From the NCBI GenBank assembly GCA_038380795.1, contig CM076270.1:17748001-17812000 (forward strand): a stretch of DNA of 64,000 nucleotides, written 5' to 3'. The DNA is from Pyrocephalus nanus (lineage: Eukaryota > Chordata > Aves > Passeriformes > Tyrannidae). Shown in pieces: positions 50,341 through 60,525 of the stretch. The first letter of the stretch is position 1, and each line of letters starts with the position of its first letter. The notes under the pieces were generated by a model. It did not search any database. It worked only from the letters and a program-made list of their open reading frames with translations, and was not told the origin of the DNA. The position numbers were made by a program, and so were the translations under genes.

Positions 50341-53300
50341 GTAAGGGGGAATAAAAGAAATTTTCTGCTTTCATTGAGTTTTGAATTTTATTTATTTTTT
50401 GTAACTTTGAGGGGATATATTCTACTGCAATGGCAGCTACAGCAACCTTGTGCAATCAAACTACAAAGCACAATGGAATAATCTTCAAGCAACTGCTACA
50501 AGGGTTCCTGCAAGCTTTAGGATCTCTCTTCCCTAGGTCTGTCCCCATCACGATGGGGCAGAGTTACCCTCACAGCCATCAGTAAGACACTGTCAGCCCT
50601 TCTTTCACAGACAGCAAAGCAAGAATGTGACTTTTTACGAGAAATTTAAAAATGAAGAGACTTGTATGGACTTGTTCCAGGCCCACACCCAAGCAAGGTG
50701 GTGTGTCTACCCCACAAGCTGCCCACTGTATCTCTCCCTCCTTCTCCCAGCTGTGCCTGGGAGTCAGTATTTGGAGCAGCATTGAAAAAGATGGCCCAAC
50801 TCTGGCTGAGCTTATAGAGGTGGAAAGCAGGAGTAACTTAAGATCTTCAGAAAAGTTCAATGTACGTGGCAAGTTCAGAAGGGACAGATTAAAGCTGAGG
50901 AGGGCACTCGAAGGTGACTTTCCTGTCATGCAACCAGAAGTAGCACATCCAGCTCCTTTCTGAGCATTCAGCTAAGCAGATGCTTTATGTCTGCAGGGCA
51001 GAACATTCCAGGGGACCTGGGAGGCCTCTGCCTGTACCTGAGGCAGTCAGAGCCCAGCCCTGCTGCTGCTGCAGCAGCTGCACAGCACACAGAGCGCAGG
51101 CTGTGCTTCCACCAGGAGACACCATGAGGGACAGGACACCTCGCTGAGGGCAACTCTCTGCGGGGGCTTTTCCTACTGCTCCTCCTAGCAGGAGCAACAC
51201 GAGCACACACCATCTCGGAAGCCACTTGTGGGTCAGCAAGCAATCCCGTCTGGAGGGAACGCATGCCCTGTTACAGAAGTTTGGCAGGGCCAGCAGGGCC
51301 GCTGTGCCAGAGCAGCCTGTTGTTTGACATCACCCCCCATGTGAGGCTACCTGCCTGCTACACATACACAGAAACACCCCGTGGAGCAAAGAAAGAAACC
51401 CAGTACAGAGGAATATGTGTTCAGCAAGGCCCTGGGCAGCAAACTGAAATTAAAGCTGTTTTCTCCAAGGAAGCCTGGGGATTTCCACAGAATTGAGATG
51501 TTTACTTCCCTGGTCTTCCCCTGAAATTCCCAGTCAGTATTTCCAGCTGAATGCTGGAAGCAGATACAAAATTTTCTCCTTATTCCAGTGACACCTGTCA
51601 ATCACCCTCCCACCTACCCTGCTCCTCAACTGCACAGTCCTGCAAGACAAGTGACAGGAACACACAAGCTGCTGCCAGCAGACCTAAACTGCAGCACTGG
51701 CCCCAGGCACACAGTGCTGAGACTACTGCAGGCAGCAGGGTCAGGATATCTCTCAGACCAACAGCTCTCTGAGGCTGGGGCCATCCTTTTATCCTGCTTT
51801 CTCTTGCCATACTGTGCCTAATGCAATTTGATGCTGCAATAAAAATAGATGATACTCAACTCCTGTCCCCCGCCCAATGGGCAGTGGTGGGTAGGGCACA
51901 AAGCCTGTGTTCAGCTGCTGCTCATGGGCAGGTGCTCCAGGGCCTGTTCTCAGTTATCTTTGTTGTGATCTATGAGGTAAATAAAACCTCTGCCTTTAAA
52001 TACACATTTTTGATAACTAAGTTAGCAGTTTCCTCCATGCCTTTGCCTAAGTCAAAGCATACTTAATTACTGAAATTATCCAGAGGAATATCTGGTCCCC
52101 TCAATGAGAGAAAATTGTACTGAAAGCAACAGAACATTAAACCAACTGTTTCACAGTCTCTTCCAAAACCCACACATCTACCAAACCCATCCGATGAATC
52201 CAGAGATTGACTGACATGTGTTCTTAAACAAAACAGGGCACTTACAGGGCAAGAACAGGAAAAGGAGAGATGAGGTGAGCTCTGCAGTTTCACACAGTGG
52301 TGCTGGTGGGTGTCTCCAGCTATACATCCGTGCGAGTTTTTTTGAAAAAGAAATATCAGGGTTTTGCTTCACCAACAAAAGAAGCTGTTGACATAGTTTT
52401 GTCAGACACAGCTGATAAGGATAATTATGTGGTGAGAGCTTAGTCATCCATATCACAGTGACAGAAAGGCAGATTCTCCTAAAAATAATGTCAACACCAC
52501 AAAACTCTCAAGATCTCAGCACAAAGCCCTTCCAGATCCCTGCCATGCTCCAGTGGGCGCGGGAATGTGAGGGCGCCAGGATGAACCGCTAGAGGGAGCC
52601 CATTTTTCTCCATAAATCCAATTTCCATAATTGTTCCGAACGCACACGTTGTGCAGTCACAAATCAACACAGCATCACAAAGTGTAAAGTATGCAAATTT
52701 CTGTGTATATTTTAAGTCGAACAGAAACAGAGATACATAGTTCAGGCATGGCCTCCTCTGACATTCACACCAAAACACTTGCCAGATGGAGGAAAAGGCA
52801 CAATTCCCTGAGTTTTGCCTCATCAGAAATAGCACTCTAAACCCAGCAGGCTACAAAGGCCATTACAATTTGTCCCTAACAAATTCATTTGCATAAACGG
52901 GTTGATATTTCATCTGAGAGTTCACCATGGAGCAGCTAACCTTGAGAAACCCCTCTTTCTTGAGCAACTACAAACCAAATGTAACAACCACCTCAAAAAG
53001 CGCTGGATCAGCAGTGTATCCCTTTGCAAGGAAGGGTAAAGATCTTTCCTGGGGAGCAGAGGAGCCTCAGATTTTATGTTTTGTACCACAGATGCAGGTT
53101 TGCTTGACTTTGCAACTTCCAGCAGCTGAAATGCCCCCAAGATGGGGTTCCATTACCCCCTTCATACTCCCAGAGCCTCGCCAAGTCCCATCCTGTCACC
53201 AGACCTGTTCTCTACTAAGATAACACTTCTCCAAATGGTTCCAACACATACACTTGCCAATGCTTTCATTACAAAAACAAATTAGACAGCCTAAAAGGAC

Positions 53301-54851
53301 TAAAGGATTAAAAATTTGTTCTGATTCCTTCCAGCTAAGGAGCCAGGGAAGGATCCGTGTGAGATGCGTGAATAGATGGGCAGCAGTATGGCCTGGCAAA
53401 GTCCAGCTGGCATTTTTCTGTACCCTCCTCTTCTTTCGCTGCATTGCAACCACTGCCCGTGTCAACAAGCTCAACTTAGCAGCAAGCCTAGGAAGGATTA
53501 ATCTCAGGAATAAACAAGCCAAAGCAGAAGTCCAGCCCAAACAGTGAGCAAGGGTCAAGCGCATCCACATCAACTTTCAAGTCTTCTCCAGTCCATAGGA
53601 GAACAATCTCTGCTTGAGACACTGGGGAGCCTTTATCACACTAAAATGCACACCTAGAGGAGGCATCTCTGTCCCTCAGTCACCAGGGCAGGAGAGCAGC
53701 AATGGGGTGATGGTGGCTGTGTAGCAAGAATGGCAGACGGTAAGAATGGAGGCTTGCCACCTCCAGAAGACTCAACAGGAAAGAGAATAACTGGAAGTTG
53801 TCGAACTGGTTTCCTACATTTTGCAGCTATCACAGAAAAAGGGTGTGGGTCATCCAGCCGGAGAGCAGGAACATTCTCCAACACACAGGAAAACTTTGCT
53901 AAAGTTTGTACATCTTATTGAAGCAAGTGTTGTAACTCTCCCAAACTCAAAGAGTAGGGGACTCTCCCCCAAGTGCTAGAAACTTTCTTCTAGTCAGGTC
54001 TTCACCCAAGTCTCTGGTGCACTGCTGTCTGTCAGGATTGCTAACACCAGCAGACGCTGCTTTCATGTTTGGGAGTTTTGCCACTGACTTCAAAGTACTG
54101 AGATATAACACCTTGTGTATTCCCTAAACACACTTAATAACAGCACCTGACACATTTCAAGTCTTAGACACGTTAAAGGCATCGTACAACATTAGCAAAA
54201 AACCAGGAAGCCCTGTCTAGGTGGTTCATGAGAAATCTGGTAAACCAAGAGTCTATCTCTGAATCAGATGCTTATCTATTAGCCAGCTAATAACTGTGTG
54301 ATGGCTTCTTCAACTCATCCATACAGCCACAACTCACCAACCTTTCGGGGGAGCTGTGGATACTTTAGATTATTCATAATCCTCTTAAAACATAACAAAG
54401 AATACAGATTAGAAGGTGTCAAGCATGCAGTAAGTGTTCTAAAACCAACACAAACACAGCCATGTCAGCCTGAGTCAGAGCCTGCATCCTGGGAGCTCAC
54501 TGAGCTCCTTTTGCAGTCATGCTCTGGGGATGCAGGCAGTGCAGGGTTTGGCTCCTGGTGCCAAGGTTGGTGAGACAGCCACACACCAAACAGTGCCTGG
54601 AGCCAGTTCAAAGCAGACAGGAGCAAGGGCAGCCGAGTGTGGCAGCACTGCTTAGGGGGCAAGGACGTGGGGCTAAGACATGAGTGTTCCCCTTTGCTTC
54701 AGGGCAAGCAATGGAAAGAAGGAACAGCTTAGTCACTTTGGAGAAGGAGAAAGTGAAGGGCTTTTGCCTCCAGAGGGTTCAGAAACCAGCTAAAAACATA
54801 GTTCATGGGGTAGTTCTTGGGTATCAGCATCTTAGCCAAAAATTGTTTTAC

Positions 54852-55150
54852 CACAGAATCATCAAGGTTGGAAGAGACCTTCAACATCAGCTAGTCCAAC
54901 CATCAACCCAGCACCACCATAACCCCCTCTTATCTATGCCCCAAGCACCACATCCAGACGCCTCTTGAACACTTCCAAAGATGGTGATTCCACCTCCTCC
55001 CTGGACAACTTACTCCAATGCCTGATTACTCTTTCAGTGAAATTTTCTTCTAGTATCTAATCTGAACCTCCCCTGCTGCAACTTAAGGCCATTTCTTCTC
55101 GTCTTTTCACTTGAGATAAGTCAGAAGAGACCCACCCCAGCCTCACCTGT
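54852..55150 (-). mobile_element. CR1 LINE fragment (about 300 bp)
   Basis: CACAGAATCATCAAGGTTGG, AGACCTTCAACATCAGCTAG, CCTCTTGAACACTTCC and TTAAGGCCATTTCTTCTCG follow each other in the order of an inverted CR1 3' region. The inner end near 55150 is approximate. Confidence 0.9.
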
Positions 55151-56612
55151 GTCCGTGTGTTTGCATTCACAGGTGTCAGCCAGGCATAACCTGACAAGGC
55201 TCCAGGCAGATGACGACCTCCATGGTCAGCAAGCTGAAGTAATGCCATTGAAACAAGCTTGAAGCAATGACTATTTGGACAAATGTGGAATTATAAACTG
55301 TACAATTCTGCACTTAGTACACATGGGTATACTGTAGGAGGGTCTTGACACTCTTCTTTTTGGAAACAGCACAACTGGCACCAATGTTTGCACTAACCTG
55401 CACAACTGCTAAAAAGTGCAGATAATAGACAACACTACTTTATCAGGGCATTTCTGAGGTTGGTATCTACATACGCTGACGTTTTAACTGCACTGGGTAA
55501 GTACTACAGCAACAGAAAAGCTCATCCCTAACTACATATCAGTCAGGAAGAACTCACAGTAATTACCAATGAAAATCATTCAGTCCATTAGCTGTTTTAA
55601 ATACCTGGCTAATAGTATCAGTAGCAGGTTTATGTGTGGATCCTTCTTCCCCCCAAGCACTTCATATTACTTTCCGTGCCGTATTCCCCAAGTTTTCACA
55701 GCATTTATCTACAGGAGTTTCCCTGTTCACAGTAACAGCCAGAGATGCCCGGTTGGATACCTACAATTTTAACTAATGTTGCTTGAGACTGCCAGCGAAT
55801 CTGCTCATAGCAACAAACAGCAGGAAACAGAACCCCTGGATCCTAGAAATCTGCGTCCTGTCACTGTTTGAACCTTAACAATCTGCAGATACAAGATGTT
55901 TTACTCTCTGCTAACCTGCGACTTGTGATACTTGTAACGCTACGCGATACTCGTAACCACAGCTCCTGCGAGCCTCAGTGACTGCCCCTGTAGTACTATC
56001 CCTGTGTACCACGCTGCAGACACTTCCACCAGTGTTTGTAAACATTTTGTCTTCCAAGAACTTTCCACTTGAAACAGGACTGCTAATGTATTCACATGCG
56101 TAACAATTAGATGCAAATTTAGAAAAAGCCACTTTCTTGCTCAACTGAATTGCTATTCTATTAATAGCGATGTTCACATTATTTTGAAACTCCCCACTGT
56201 TTAAACTTCAAGGACTGCTCGTTTTACTTTGGAAATTTACTCTCAGTTGTAACTTAACAAAGAAAGTATTAATTTGTTCAAATTTATGAGACATGTATAT
56301 GCTTCAGCCTTTTCCATTCATAGGTCAGATAACAAATTGGTTTCTCTGAAAAACTACCCAATGAAATATTCAACATAAGGCATTCTGTAAGCTTAGATGT
56401 GCACTACAAACTGCTGTTTTACTGGGGTGTCCCTGTAGGTTGGCTCTGGCACGTACGCCTGCATGTTTTATTCTTTGTCTGAAGGAGGAAGCTCCCACAA
56501 GTGAAGAGAAAGCTCTTGGATATGGGTCACAAGTTGGTGTATCAAAACTTGGATGAGAATTTTAAAAAAAACTACAATACGCCAGCATATTTTCCCCAAG
56601 ATTTCAGGAGGG

Positions 56613-56690
56613 AAAAAAAAAAAAAAAAAAAAAAAAGAAAAAAAAAAGGAAAACAAAACAAAACAAAAACCCCAAACCCACAAACTCAAC
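56613..56690 (+). repeat. A24 tract and A-rich low-complexity segment
   Basis: A24, G, about ten A, GG, then AAACAAAACAAAACAAAAAC. The mixed AAAC unit suggests a decayed retroposon tail or expanded low complexity. It ends about 400 bp before the GPC1 CpG island begins. Confidence 0.92.
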
Positions 56691-57364
56691 ATAAACCAGA
56701 CCTTGAATATTCTTTGCTATTTCATTGGCTTCTGCAAAGAGGAGAAAATCAAGATCTTCTTCTTGCCAGACCGAAGGCAAGAAGACACACTGATGTATGT
56801 TGCACGGTTTTCCTCTGCACTTCGCATGTTTGACACAGTCATTTTACTCCTGCTTCGTTTTTATCAAGTGACAAATACCATTTATACCTTTGTTCCCTAT
56901 CCAGAAGAAGATTAAAAGAAATCCATTCCTCTCTCATAACCTTGTGGCATTTTCCAGCTCCGACACCAAAACGCATTACAGTCTGATTATCCCCATTTCT
57001 GAACCAAACCCCGAAACCGTGTGGACTCAATTGTACTCAAAAGAGAAGCAACGAGACAATGAGAAAAAGAACGACCACTGAACACTTGGTGCGACCACCC
57101 CCTCTCACAGCTCCGCTCGCACCGCCACCACCGGGAGAGACCCTTTCCAGCCCGGGGGGTGCTCCGAGGGGCGAAGGGAGCCCGCCTCTGGGGGAAACCT
57201 CTCGGATCCGACTTCTCGCCGCCCACGACCCGAGACAAACTCCAGCGGCGGGCAGGAGCGCACCCCCGCCCCGCGGCACCCCGAGCCGTGCGGGGATCCC
57301 CCCGCGGGCTGCCCCGGCCGGGGGCACCGCGCCTTCGGCCGCCCCCCGCACGCTCCTCCGCGGC

Positions 57365-57370
57365 ACTCAC
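57365..57370 (-). other. GPC1: GPC1 intron 1 splice donor
   Basis: Read on the minus strand, the exon ends ATCTCCG and the intron begins GTGAGTGCC, a full consensus donor. The split falls after the first base of a glycine codon, which agrees with the known Ile-Ser-Gly sequence at this point in vertebrate glypican-1. This sets the exon end independently of the reading frame, which stays open past the donor only because the island is GC-rich. Confidence 0.92.
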
Positions 57371-57527
57371 CGGAGATCTCGGCCTGGGGCACGCCGCTGA
57401 GGCTGAAGCCCTTGGCCCCATACAGCTGCCGGACCTCGGCGCAGCTCCTCGCCTTGCTGCCGCTGTCACCGCGAGCCGGGGCGGAGGCGACACACAGCAG
57501 CCAAAATCCCCACGGGAAGACACGCAT
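57371..57527 (-). CDS. GPC1: Glypican-1, first coding exon (partial gene)
   Basis: Encodes the first 52 residues plus one base of the next codon. Residues 1-20 ([20 protein letters not shown]) form a signal peptide with a hydrophobic core and a small-residue cleavage region near residues 18-20. A short SGSKAR linker leads to the first conserved glypican cysteine (residue 29) and the motif [20 protein letters not shown] followed by AEIS. From family knowledge, this matches glypican-1 ([20 protein letters not shown]) better than glypican-4 or -6. Glypican-1 is a GPI-anchored heparan sulfate proteoglycan of the cell surface that acts as a co-receptor for FGF, Wnt and other ligands. The ATG at 57527 is the first in-frame Met, has A at -3, and directly precedes the signal peptide. 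The exon stops after the first base of a Gly codon (phase 1) at a GTGAGT donor. The rest of the protein (cysteine-rich lobe, heparan sulfate attachment sites, GPI signal) is outside the window. Confidence 0.93.
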
Positions 57528-57806
57528 CCTTCTCCGCTGGCCCCGCCACCTGCCGTGCGAAGGGCAAAGCCAAGGTCCCGCGGCGGAGAGGCGGCCGGGG
57601 GGGCGCAGGGTGCGGCCCCCTCCGCGGGCAGCCCCGGCGGGACGGTGGGCGAGGGCGACGGAGCCCCGGCTGCCCGCGGCGTGCGGGGAAGGCGCCGGCG
57701 AGTTCAGCCCGGACGCCGCCGCGGCTCGGGCGGAGGGGGCAGATATCCAAGTTCGATCGCGCCGCTTCAAAGCCCCGGAGCGTGAGCGCGCAGAGGGCTT
57801 TTGTTC

Positions 57807-57821
57807 TTAGCGCGGCTGCAT
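57807..57821 (-). other. Four-codon upstream ORF in the GPC1 leader or promoter
   Basis: The only ATG I find on the minus strand between the GPC1 start and about 57850 begins at 57821 and reads Met-Gln-Pro-Arg-stop. It lies about 294 bases upstream of the main start. If transcription begins to its right, this minimal ORF would precede the main frame and could dampen translation. Whether it is transcribed is unknown. Confidence 0.4.
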
Positions 57822-57876
57822 CCCCGGGCAGTCCCGCCGCGATGCTGCGGCGCCGCCGGGCCGGGCGGAGCGCGGC

Positions 57877-57896
57877 GGGGCGGGGCGCGGGGCGGG
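57877..57896 (+). other. G-quadruplex motif 1 in the promoter island
   Basis: Four G-runs of 4, 4, 4 and 3 bases are separated by loops C, CGC and C, fitting the canonical G3+N1-7 rule. They overlap tandem GC boxes. The G-rich strand is opposite to the GPC1 coding strand, that is, on the template strand. Confidence 0.6.
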
Positions 57897-57916
57897 CTGC
57901 GGGGCTGCACCCGCGG

Positions 57917-57943
57917 CGGGGCCGGGCCGGGCTGGGCTGGGCT
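57917..57943 (+). repeat. GGGCY pentamer tandem repeat, second G-quadruplex motif
   Basis: Successive GGGCC/GGGCT pentamers give four G-runs with two-base loops. The tract sits about 20 bp from the first G-quadruplex motif on the same strand, making a small G4 cluster in the GPC1 promoter. Confidence 0.5.
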
Positions 57944-58035
57944 GTGCCGGCACCGCTCCACCTGCGCGGAGCGGGCGGCGGGGCGGCTCCGAGCGAGGCA
58001 GGGCTTCCCCCGCCGGACGTGGCATCACACGGCCC

Positions 58036-58044
58036 CGCGCCAAT
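58036..58044 (-). promoter_or_regulatory. CCAAT box overlapping an E2F-like site
   Basis: The minus strand reads GGGATTGGCGCGGGG: an inverted CCAAT pentamer (ATTGG, NF-Y type) running directly into TTGGCGCG, which resembles the E2F consensus TTTSSCGC. It lies about 510 bp upstream of the GPC1 start codon, within the CpG island. The motif match is direct; binding is inferred. Confidence 0.4.
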
Positions 58045-58086
58045 CCCGCGCGGGGCGCAGCCCCCGCCCCGCCCCGCGCCCCCGCC

Positions 58087-58108
58087 GCGGGCGCTGCGCA
58101 GCGCCCGC
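58087..58108. repeat. 22-bp perfect palindrome with NRF1-like core
   Basis: Each half is the exact reverse complement of the other, centred on TGCGCA (core GCGCTGCGCAGCGC). The central TGCGCA resembles the NRF1 half-site. It lies about 560 bp upstream of the GPC1 start and next to a run of GC boxes. Confidence 0.6.
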
Positions 58109-59899
58109 ACCCGCCGGGCCGGGGCAAGGAGCACCCGGAGCCTCCCCGGGCAGGGCAGGGCTCAAACCAGCCCCGGGGCACTGGCAGCACTCGAGGGGCC
58201 GCACGCCGTCCTCCGGGAAGGACGCGGTGACAACGCGCATCAAACCCATCTTTGTCTGCGGCGTGGTAGGGGTGGTCGACCTGAGGAGCCCGAGTCCCCC
58301 AAGGCGGTGGAAAAACAGCCGTGTAGAGGACTTAAATTATACCGCACTTTGCCAGACCGGCGAGTAGAAAGCATCTCAGCTGAGAGCCTGAGAGTCCCAG
58401 CCAGGTCCCGGGGAGGCTAAAAGTGCCCCTTTAAGAACACCTGCGGAAAGAGAGGCGATTTTCAACCACACGTTCTCAGCTTTTTGGAGTTTAGTTCCTA
58501 CAGCAGCCTGTCAGCTCTTGAAACTGGTGCTCTGCAGCTCTACCAGCCGTGTTTTAAACTGTTTCCCACAGAACTGAGGCATCTGTGATCATCTGTGTGT
58601 GTCAAAACAATGCCCGTGTCCTTCCCCCAAATGAGCTCGCAGGCTTTTGGCCAGCATCTAACGTTTCACAACAGACAGAGGATGCAAAGATCACTTGTAA
58701 GAGCAGCTGTTTTCTGTGGAGAAAAGAGAGGAAAACTGCCCCAGCTGAAGCATTTGGATGAGCTTACACCTTACAAGACAGTAGAAACCCCATCACTGTG
58801 CCCCCCAAAAACCCAGCAAAATTTATCAGAGACTCTACTTTTTGGACTAGGCACTCAGACATGTAAAAATATGTGGAAAACAGGCATTGTTCATCTCACT
58901 GCTTCAGAACTGCTTGTTCTCCTGGGGAATGAGTAAGGGACAAGTAAGTGACAGCAAAGTAGGAGCCCCAGGGAGTGGCAGTAGGGATGAGGAAAGTTGT
59001 TGGTTTCCTATGAAATCGCCTAATGATTTCCTATTAAATCTTCCTAATTAGATTCATCTATGAGATACGACAAAGCAGATTAAGAGGATCTAACCGCAAA
59101 GGCAGGCAGAATTTTTTAATGAAGATCATGACTAAGGTGACACATCATTACTACCACAAGTTAAAAGCTATGAGTCAGATACACCCCAATACACTGCAGA
59201 TCTCATTCCTTCAGAGATGACATAGTGCCTTTTTGGCCTCTTACTGCACCTCTCAGTGATGCACAGTTTAGAAACCCAAGGCTTACAGCGTCCCAGAAAC
59301 TTGGTAGACCTCAGCCTGGAGCTTGCTTTGTGAGCTTTCTGGAATGTGAAAATAGATCTTGTTCGTTAAAATATGTGGGGAAAACATTTGCCACGGATGA
59401 TGCGAAATTTGACCTACCCTGTTTTCAAATGGGAACTCTTTTGTAAATGCAGAAGTACTGCACACATTACCAAGTACAATATGTGGCACGATGTTATTTC
59501 AGCCATTACTCTTGGGGATTTATTCTAATTTTATACTCATAACCTTTTCCTCACCCCTGGCTTTGTAAACATCACTTGAAGACCTATGTCTGACCACAAT
59601 AACACCAGAAAATAACCAGCAGAGGAAGAATGTACATATATTGCCATGACTAGAGGAACACTAGGATCTTGGTTCCTCCTTCTGGAAAATCAAATACTTA
59701 CAGACACACAATTAACAAGAGTCTCATTTGGGTCTGATGAGGGGAATGAGCTCCAGGAATGCAAACTCCAAAGAGACAAAGACTTGATAGAGAAGAAAGG
59801 CAGAGTCATAAACCGTTTATCTGGTCTGGCTGCTACAGAATGACTCGGGGTGGGTGACACAGGGGACCGGAGCAGTACCTTTTCATTTCATCTTTTTCT

Positions 59900-59990
59900 T
59901 CTCAAAGCCTGGGGTTGGATACTTGCTGCTGTTGTATACTGAGGGCTTGCTTCCAGCTCTGCCCTAAGTGACCTTGGGGAAGCTGGCTGT
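59900..59990 (-). mobile_element. MIR-like remnant
   Basis: GCTTGCTTCCAGCTCTGCCC, then TAAGTGACCTTGGGGAAGCT corresponds to the inverted MIR core 'TTCCAGCTCTGCC..GTGACCTTGGGCAAGT'. Confidence 0.5.
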
Positions 59991-60404
59991 GAGCTATGGC
60001 TGCACCCCAGGGTTTCAGCACAAAGCCCTCAGCACTCATACAGCTGCTGAAGTGCACGGAAACACTGACTGCTGGCAGAAAAGAACTAGGACCGAAACCC
60101 TTGGGTTTTGGCCTTGGAATCGTCCCCTGAGCTATGGATCATTTTACAGGCCAAAGTATTTCCCTTCTTCATATACATCTCACTTCCCCAAGCTGGGTGA
60201 CAACAGTGCCAGCGGCAGGGACTAAAGTCCTGTCATTCCTGATAAAATCCTGAGAGACCACAGCGCACACTCTGCCTGTTCACATGCACTCTGTGGTTCC
60301 CCCAGTGACACACTAGGCTACTGCCAGCACAGATCAGACTGCCAGCTCCCAAGCACTTTTCAGGAGCTACAAATGAAGAACAAGCTTTGCTGCAAACCTC
60401 CCTG

Positions 60405-60478
60405 ATTAAGTAACCATCAGCAGATCACTTATCTCCTAAACAGGGATAAGAGTGCTTCTTACCTAACCACCTGCCCGT
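60405..60478 (-). mobile_element. MIR-like remnant
   Basis: CAGATCACTTATCTCCTAAA, then CAGGGATAAGAGTGCTTCTT and ACCTAACC follows the inverted MIR 3' half 'AAGTCACTTA..AACAGGGATAATAATACTTACCTACC'. Together with the fragment at 59900-59990 it could be one old element split by about 400 bp, or two independent copies. Confidence 0.45.
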
Positions 60479-60482
60479 GAGA

Positions 60483-60525
60483 TAGAATCATAGAATCAAC
60501 TGAGCTGGAAGATGCTCACATACTA
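60483..60525 (-). mobile_element. CR1 LINE, short terminal fragment
   Basis: AGAATCATAGAATCAACTGA, then GCTGGAAGATGCTCACA, matches only the last ~40 bases of CR1, including the duplicated octamer. It abuts a MIR-like remnant on its left, so the CR1 may have inserted into the older SINE. Confidence 0.75.

Larger units (their letters stand above)
46806..57099. other. Non-coding intronic stretch proximal to GPC1 exon 1
   Basis: Contains two CR1 tails, one MIR-like remnant and the 50194-50340 exon-like segment. The rest is unique DNA with only short open frames. AT content is high between 55900 and 56700, before the sharp rise to the CpG island. Confidence 0.5.
1..57364 (-). other. GPC1: Inferred GPC1 intron 1 (partial, 3' end not reached)
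   Basis: All sequence left of the donor lies downstream of exon 1. I looked on the minus strand for the next exon (expected to start with LRICPQG.TCC) and for the large following exon (RLLER-type motif) and found neither. The region is non-coding in character: stops in all frames, scattered LINE and SINE remnants, and microsatellites. The simplest reading is a single intron of more than 57 kb. A short, divergent exon missed by eye is possible, and other genes nested on the + strand cannot be excluded. Confidence 0.65.
57100..58290. other. CpG island covering GPC1 exon 1
   Basis: Base composition changes abruptly from AT-rich flanks (the A-rich tract ends near 56690; flank again after about 58300) to a block of about 1.2 kb dense in CG dinucleotides, G-runs and C-runs. 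It extends about 270 bp into intron 1 and about 760 bp upstream of the start codon. Long open frames in all six frames of this block come from scarcity of A/T and therefore of stop codons. Only the minus-strand GPC1 frame carries recognisable protein. Confidence 0.88.
57528..58290 (-). promoter_or_regulatory. GPC1: GPC1 5' UTR and CpG-island core promoter
   Basis: The sequence directly upstream of the GPC1 start codon is extremely GC-rich and CpG-dense, with no TATA box. GC boxes (Sp/KLF type) occur on both strands, for example at 57863-57868, 57877-57896, 57970-57990 and 58063-58076. An inverted CCAAT box lies at 58040-58044. This layout is typical of broad, dispersed-start promoters of vertebrate developmental genes. 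The start site cannot be placed from sequence. The part nearest the exon (57528 to perhaps 57800) is probably 5' UTR. Divergent transcription to the right is common for such islands and possible here. Confidence 0.75.

Noticed and set aside
1..57364. A glypican exon 2 or exon 3 inside the intron
   Set aside because: No LRICPQ..TCC or RLLER-type peptide was seen in minus-strand frames, though a divergent short exon cannot be fully excluded by eye.
1..57364. The intronic microRNA mir-149 known from mammalian GPC1
   Set aside because: I looked for its mature sequence (start TCTGGCTCCGTGTCTTC) on both strands and did not see it. The region is too large for eye-based hairpin searching, so only the exact match is excluded.
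57105..58420. Long open frames (up to 222 codons) on both strands of the CpG island
   Set aside because: They arise from low A/T content. Peptides are Ala, Arg, Gly and Pro-rich without domains. Only the short GPC1 segment is coding.
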